A DNA stretch of 49,328 nt from Acidobacteriota bacterium. Lineage in GTDB: Bacteria > Acidobacteriota > Thermoanaerobaculia > Multivoradales > J023. The position numbers were made by a program, and so were the translations under genes. Location of the stretch: contig JAJCXR010000007.1 in NCBI GenBank assembly GCA_029263315.1, positions 1 through 49,328 of the forward strand, written 5' to 3'. This document shows, piece after piece, positions 45,826 to 49,328 of this stretch. Below the pieces are notes generated by a model. It searched no databases, had not been told where the DNA came from, and saw only the letters and a program-made list of their open reading frames with translations. The first letter of the stretch is position 1. Each line of letters opens with the position of its first letter.

Positions 45826-47049
45826 ATGGCATCGCAGCCTCCATCGGGCGATGCGGAGGGTCGCGGCGCCAGCGCGGACCCATCCGTCGCGACGGCCCCG
45901 TCCGCCGCCGACATCGCCCGCCAGCTCCAAGCCTGGGCGGTCGAAGCCGGTTTCACCCGGGCCGGCATCGCCAGTCTCGAGCCCTCCCGTCACGGCGCCC
46001 ACTACCGCCGCTGGATCGACGCCGGCCATCATGCCGGCATGGCATGGATGGCCAAGCGGCTGGAGGAGCGGGAAGATCCGTCCCGGCTGCTGCCCGGGGC
46101 CCGCTCGGCCCTGGTGGTGGCCTTGCAATACCATCCCCTCGCTGGGCAGGACGACGCCACCGGTGATCTCTGGCCCAGGGTGGCGCGCTATGCCCACGGC
46201 CGTGACTACCACGACATCATGGGGCGTCGCCTGAAGGCCCTGGCGGCGCGGATACGCGAGGCCTATCCGACTTGCCAGACAAGGCCCTACGTCGATACCG
46301 GACCCATCCTGGAACGGGAGCTGGCGGCCCGGGCCGGCATCGGCTCCGTGGGCAAGCACACCAACCTCCTACATCCCAATTGGGGCTCTTGGTTCCTCAT
46401 CGGGGAGATCCTGCTCAGCCTGGATCTACCGGTGGCCGAGCCCCTGGCGGACATGTGCGGTCGTTGCCGTCAGTGTCTCGATGCCTGTCCCACCGGCGCA
46501 TTGCCGCAACCCTTTGTGCTCGATAGCCGACGCTGCATCAGCTATTGGACCATCGAGCACCGGGGCGATCTCCCCCGCGACATCCGGCCGCAGCTGGGGG
46601 AGTGGGTGTTCGGCTGCGACATCTGTCAAGAGGTCTGTCCGTGGAATGATCGACCCCGCCGCGGTGAGCCGCGTCCGGGTGACGAGGCCCTGCTGAAACG
46701 TCCCTCGCCACGCCGCGAGCTCGATTTGGCGGGGCTACTGGCCCTCGATCGCGAAGGCTACGTGGCCCACTTTCAAGTCTCGCCCATGAAGCGTCCCAAG
46801 CTGGAAGGCCTGAAACGCAACGCGGCGGTGGCGATGGGCAACCGGGGGGATCAAAAATACCTCCCGGCCTTGGCCGCCGCCTTGGACGATCCCAGCCCGG
46901 TGGTACGTCGGCATGCCGCTTGGGCCCTGGCGCAGCTCGCAGGTGAGGCCGCTGCCGACGCCCTGCGGCACGCCCTATCCAGGGAAGAGGATGTGGAGGT
47001 TCGGGAGGAGCTGGAGCTCAGTCTCGGGGAGATCGCCGTCTCCCACTGA
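45826..47049 (+). CDS. queG: epoxyqueuosine reductase
   Basis: 407 residues from the ATG at 45826. It reduces epoxyqueuosine to queuosine in tRNA with cobalamin and two [4Fe-4S] clusters. The clusters are seen at 211-221 (CGRCRQCLDACP) and 237/264-271 (CDICQEVCPW); the probable general acid is Asp157 in YVDTGPILERE. A C-terminal HEAT-like domain (about 345-400, LPALAAALDDPSPVVRRHAA) is normal. The first 25 residues are unconserved, so a later start is possible. It ends in a 16-bp tandem repeat. Confidence 0.93.
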   Translation: MASQPPSGDAEGRGASADPSVATAPSAADIARQLQAWAVEAGFTRAGIASLEPSRHGAHYRRWIDAGHHAGMAWMAKRLEEREDPSRLLPGARSALVVALQYHPLAGQDDATGDLWPRVARYAHGRDYHDIMGRRLKALAARIREAYPTCQTRPYVDTGPILERELAARAGIGSVGKHTNLLHPNWGSWFLIGEILLSLDLPVAEPLADMCGRCRQCLDACPTGALPQPFVLDSRRCISYWTIEHRGDLPRDIRPQLGEWVFGCDICQEVCPWNDRPRRGEPRPGDEALLKRPSPRRELDLAGLLALDREGYVAHFQVSPMKRPKLEGLKRNAAVAMGNRGDQKYLPALAAALDDPSPVVRRHAAWALAQLAGEAAADALRHALSREEDVEVREELELSLGEIAVSH

Positions 47050-47082
47050 CGCCGTCTCCCACTGACGCCGTCTCCAACTGAC
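47035..47082 (+). repeat. 16-bp tandem repeat across the queG stop
   Basis: GCCGTCTCCCACTGAC occurs twice exactly and a third time with one change (CTCCAACTGAC). The first copy contains the queG TGA. Slippage duplication is the likely origin. The following TGA copies act as extra stops in that frame. Confidence 0.8.
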
Positions 47083-47475
47083 GCCCAAATGGCAGGTCCA
47101 AGGGGTCCCAGCTGCGGGTCCGCCTGCTTCGACCCATGTGCTTCGTCCTCGAGAACCCTCGAACCCCCCATCATCCGACGGCACCGCCCATCCCCCGGAC
47201 GCCGCACGGCGTTCCCTCTGGCCGGTATCGACGTCTGCCGGGTCAGGTGCCCGGAATCAATCGTATCTGCCCTCCAAGGTGGTGAAGTGGGTCCCCTAGC
47301 CGCACCATAGCCACCACAGCGCCGCTACCGTGGCATCTTGACATCGCTAAGGGCTGGAGCCCCTTGGGGCCTCGCGGGTTGGGGCGATAGGTCAGATACT
47401 CTAACCAATGCGATTCAAGGAAGCCTCGGCCCGGCAATTCCGCTGGCGAGGGCTGCCTTGGCTATGGAGATTCCT
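47083..47475. other. intergenic region after queG
   Basis: About 390 bases with no gene I can support. Open frames on both strands (for example 47089-47310 + and 47243-47437 minus) have poor protein composition and no ribosome-binding sites. No clear terminator for queG is visible, and no repeat apart from the tandem one at its start. Confidence 0.4.
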
Positions 47476-47565
47476 ATGACTGTATTGATGTGGATTGTGT
47501 GGATGCTCGGGCTGGGGACCGGCGCTGAGGAGGAGGTGGGTGGCCTAGCCCTCCCCAACGGCTAA
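47476..47565 (+). CDS. small hydrophobic peptide ORF
   Basis: 29 residues from the ATG at 47476, six bases after GGAG: MTVLMWIVWMLGLGTG then AEEEVGGLALPNG. The first half is one membrane-like or signal-like helix, the second a short acidic, Gly-rich tail. An ATG at 47464 would add four residues but has no SD. It converges on the 3' end of the XRE-TPR regulator gene. I do not recognise it. The start signal and layout make it a candidate, not proof of translation. Confidence 0.35.
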   Translation: MTVLMWIVWMLGLGTGAEEEVGGLALPNG

Positions 47566-47600
47566 GAGACGCTGCCGACGACTTCTTGAAGCCAGCGAGG

Positions 47601-47639
47601 CTGGTCACTGCTGGTACTTTCGCCGCCAGCAGTGTCCAG
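47601..47639. terminator. 14-bp hairpin after the XRE-TPR gene
   Basis: CTGGTCACTGCTGG and CCAGCAGTGTCCAG pair with one mismatch around an 11-base loop. It lies 25 bases beyond the regulator's stop on the minus strand and 36 bases after the small peptide ORF on +. There is no U-tract on either side, so it could end both transcripts only weakly or through Rho. Confidence 0.5.
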
Positions 47640-47663
47640 CCCTACCTAGGTTTGACCACTATC

Positions 47664-48944
47664 TCAAGACGCCTTGGCGGTAGCTGCTTGCAACATTCTG
47701 CGAGAGCGCTCCAGGAATTGGAGACTAAGAGTTTTATGGCCGGCGGCAAAACGGCCTAGCTCGGCAATGGTGGCAGCCGCGATGCGATTGTTGCGTAGCC
47801 GACCAATGAGCAGCATTGATGAGCGAGCGGTGGCAGTGGCCATTGCAGGTTGGCCCGCCAGCAGGTGCGCTTCGCAAAGGTCGATGGCGGCTTCCGCCGC
47901 ATCAAGGTAGCGTTCAGCTTGAAGAAAGAAATCAAAGGCTTCTCTAAACACCTGCGCGGATCCTTTGTGATCGCCTCGGCGTTTGCACAGACGTCCTCGC
48001 AAGGTTAGACCCGCTATCAGAAGATGCTGAGTGACACCCTGACTCTGGCTTGCAGCGAGCGCTGCCCAAGTCCAAGCTTCGGCCAGGCGACCGATCTCCT
48101 CAAAGTTGTATGCTTGGTTCAACATCGCTGAGTATCGGTTGTCCGTTTCAACAAGGGGGAGCAGTCTCAGTGCGGCCCCGAAAGCCCGAATTGACAGATC
48201 AAAGTGTCCTGCGTGATGCAGCATAGCCCCTTGGTCCACCAAACAGCGGCCCTTGCCTACGGGGTCCGCGGCCAATTCACAAAGGTTGACGGCTTCAACA
48301 GCCAAACCCAAAGCTCTTTCGAGATCCCCTTGCTCAAACCAGACGTGTAATTCTCGCTGTTTCATATTGGCCAGGGCTGAGAGATCCTCCAACTTCTGAG
48401 CCAGCTCCGTGCCGACGCCAAACGCTTCGATAGCTTGCTCATATTGATTGAGCGCCCGCAGGGCCGAGCCGTGCACGCCGAGCAAGTAGGGCAAAAAGCT
48501 GCGGTGCACATGGGGTATCGCCACTCGGACGAGGCCGACGCAGCGGCGTGGCTCTTCGGAGCGCATGCGCTCGAGGATCTTGTACTTCCAGGAGCCCCGG
48601 GCCGGATCGCCCTGGGTGCCCGTCGTTCCGAAGCACTGTCGGGCCAGCTGGACCAAGGATTTTGTCCCAAAATCTTCGCTGTCCGGCGGCAAGATGTTGC
48701 GATGGGGTTCATTGTCCAAGACGGAACGCAGGAATTCTCGGCCATCCACTTCGAGAAGGTCTAGGAGACCGAGCACCTTGTCGAGGGGTAGACGGTATCG
48801 CTGGCGTCGCAGATCGCTGAAGAATGTTTCTCCCACCCCGAGTTGCTTGCGCAGGGCTTGTTTCACGCCGCGATCCTTGGCGCGCACAGCCAAGATCTCA
48901 TCCAACTTCTGGATGATTCGTGAATAGAGCTCTTCGTATTGCAC
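47664..48944 (-). CDS. XRE-type HTH and TPR regulator
   Basis: 426 residues, no signal peptide. The N-terminal 75 residues read as an HTH (ALRKQLGVGETFFSDLRRQR, then YRLPLDKVLGLLDLLEVDG), in the style of XRE proteins. From about 130 to 420 there are helical TPR-like repeats (ALRALNQYEQAIEAFGVG, AMLHHAGHFDLSIRAFGAAL, GDHKGSAQVFREAFDFFL). The architecture resembles RRNPP-type peptide-responsive regulators, but the assignment is inference. The upstream region has repeated ACCCTGGGT elements; a small peptide ORF lies at its 3' end. Confidence 0.78.
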   Translation of the reverse strand: MQYEELYSRIIQKLDEILAVRAKDRGVKQALRKQLGVGETFFSDLRRQRYRLPLDKVLGLLDLLEVDGREFLRSVLDNEPHRNILPPDSEDFGTKSLVQLARQCFGTTGTQGDPARGSWKYKILERMRSEEPRRCVGLVRVAIPHVHRSFLPYLLGVHGSALRALNQYEQAIEAFGVGTELAQKLEDLSALANMKQRELHVWFEQGDLERALGLAVEAVNLCELAADPVGKGRCLVDQGAMLHHAGHFDLSIRAFGAALRLLPLVETDNRYSAMLNQAYNFEEIGRLAEAWTWAALAASQSQGVTQHLLIAGLTLRGRLCKRRGDHKGSAQVFREAFDFFLQAERYLDAAEAAIDLCEAHLLAGQPAMATATARSSMLLIGRLRNNRIAAATIAELGRFAAGHKTLSLQFLERSRRMLQAATAKAS

Positions 48945-48961
48945 AGAAGCATTCTACAGAT

Positions 48962-49013
48962 ACCCTGGGTGAATCGCTATTTTGCAAACGAACCCTGGGT
49001 ATGCACCAGGGTT
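48962..49013. promoter_or_regulatory. repeated ACCCTGGGT elements upstream of the XRE-TPR gene
   Basis: ACCCTGGGT occurs at 48962-48970 and 48992-49000, exactly 30 bases apart (about three helical turns). AACCCTGG/CCAGGGTT at 48991-49013 forms an 8-bp inverted repeat with a 7-base loop. They begin 17 bases upstream of the regulator's start, between it and the divergent gene at 49195. Site spacing and symmetry suggest operators for a dimeric DNA-binding protein, plausibly the adjacent regulator. Confidence 0.5.
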
Positions 49014-49194
49014 TCCCGGTCTTGTTCTCAATCATCGACGGCACCACTACGCTCTTCCGGCCGACAGGGAAATCGTTCTGAGGTCGAGTCTTCCTGAATC
49101 GCATGTTCGGGTCTCCACGGCGATCAGGACGCTCCCTGTCGGCACCTTGATCACCTTCCGGTTCCAGGACCGCAGGACACTAGGAGCAGACATC

Positions 49195-49328
49195 ATGAAA
49201 GCCGAACGCATCCAGAGCCAAATCCCCGACGCCCCCGGCTGGCAAACCCAGGCCCACCTCGCCGCCGAGCGTAAGCTCCAGTTCCCCACCTTCCAGGAGG
49301 CCTGCCACTTCGCCGTGCAGGTGGCTGA
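49195..49328 (+). CDS. pterin-4a-carbinolamine dehydratase-like protein (3' truncated)
   Basis: 44 residues visible; the frame runs off the right edge. AGGAG lies nine bases before the ATG. PGWQTQAHLAAERKLQFPTF followed by QEACHFAVQVA fits the W..........F.F.SF..A..F pattern at the start of PhhB/DCoH-like proteins, but too little is visible for certainty. It is divergent from the XRE-TPR gene. The in-frame text upstream to 48973 is also open, without a start codon. Confidence 0.5.
   Translation, partial: MKAERIQSQIPDAPGWQTQAHLAAERKLQFPTFQEACHFAVQVA

Overview
The window is GC-rich bacterial chromosome. Its gene content points to a diderm of the Acidobacteriota, most like the Thermoanaerobaculia. 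This is inference from secreted-protein domain styles remembered from that group; there is no rRNA here to prove it. Pointers are the secreted protein at 24835-25851, whose C-terminal domain I associate with that lineage, the several large secreted zinc peptidases, the XRE-TPR regulator and the J-domain/TPR protein.

Region 1 (1-7000) is an accessory island: a tandem run of Rhs C-terminal cassettes on the + strand. The first is the end of an Rhs protein with a toxin tip and an Imm53-type immunity gene. It is followed by displaced copies of the Rhs core, each with its own tip and immunity candidate, in increasing states of decay (one-base frameshifts, stop codons, internal deletions, scraps of core). 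At least four different tips and four immunity candidates can be read.

Region 2 (7.1-23.1 kb) is nearly all on the minus strand. It holds a secreted M36 metallopeptidase, a secreted M14 carboxypeptidase, a coupled pair (uncharacterised protein and class II aldolase), a membrane-anchored HExxH peptidase, asparaginyl-tRNA synthetase, a tightly overlapping membrane operon (DUF2085 protein, proline-rich membrane protein, sulfatase-fold enzyme) and a long type I asparaginase. A 50-bp direct repeat lies upstream of the M14 gene.

Region 3 (23.2-32.1 kb): a MoaD-like/BNR-propeller fusion, a secreted protein and a DksA/TraR protein on +; then on minus dodecin, a histidine phosphatase with a DUF3108-like half, an EEP-fold nuclease/phosphatase and a class A penicillin-binding protein.

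Region 4 (32.3-47.0 kb) is mostly core housekeeping on +: uvrB-uvrC, a J-domain/TPR protein, RNase P RNA, LD-carboxypeptidase, a cNMP-FHA protein and a compact overlapping run scpA-scpB-rluB-cmk-queG. A secreted trypsin-like protease sits on minus just before the RNase P RNA gene.

Region 5 (47.1-49.3 kb): an XRE-TPR regulator on minus with repeated ACCCTGGGT elements upstream, a 29-residue hydrophobic small ORF at its 3' end, and the start of a pterin dehydratase-like gene that runs off the window. The strongest candidates for something undescribed are the decaying Rhs tip array, the XRE-TPR regulator with its small peptide and operator-like repeats, and the MoaD-propeller fusion.
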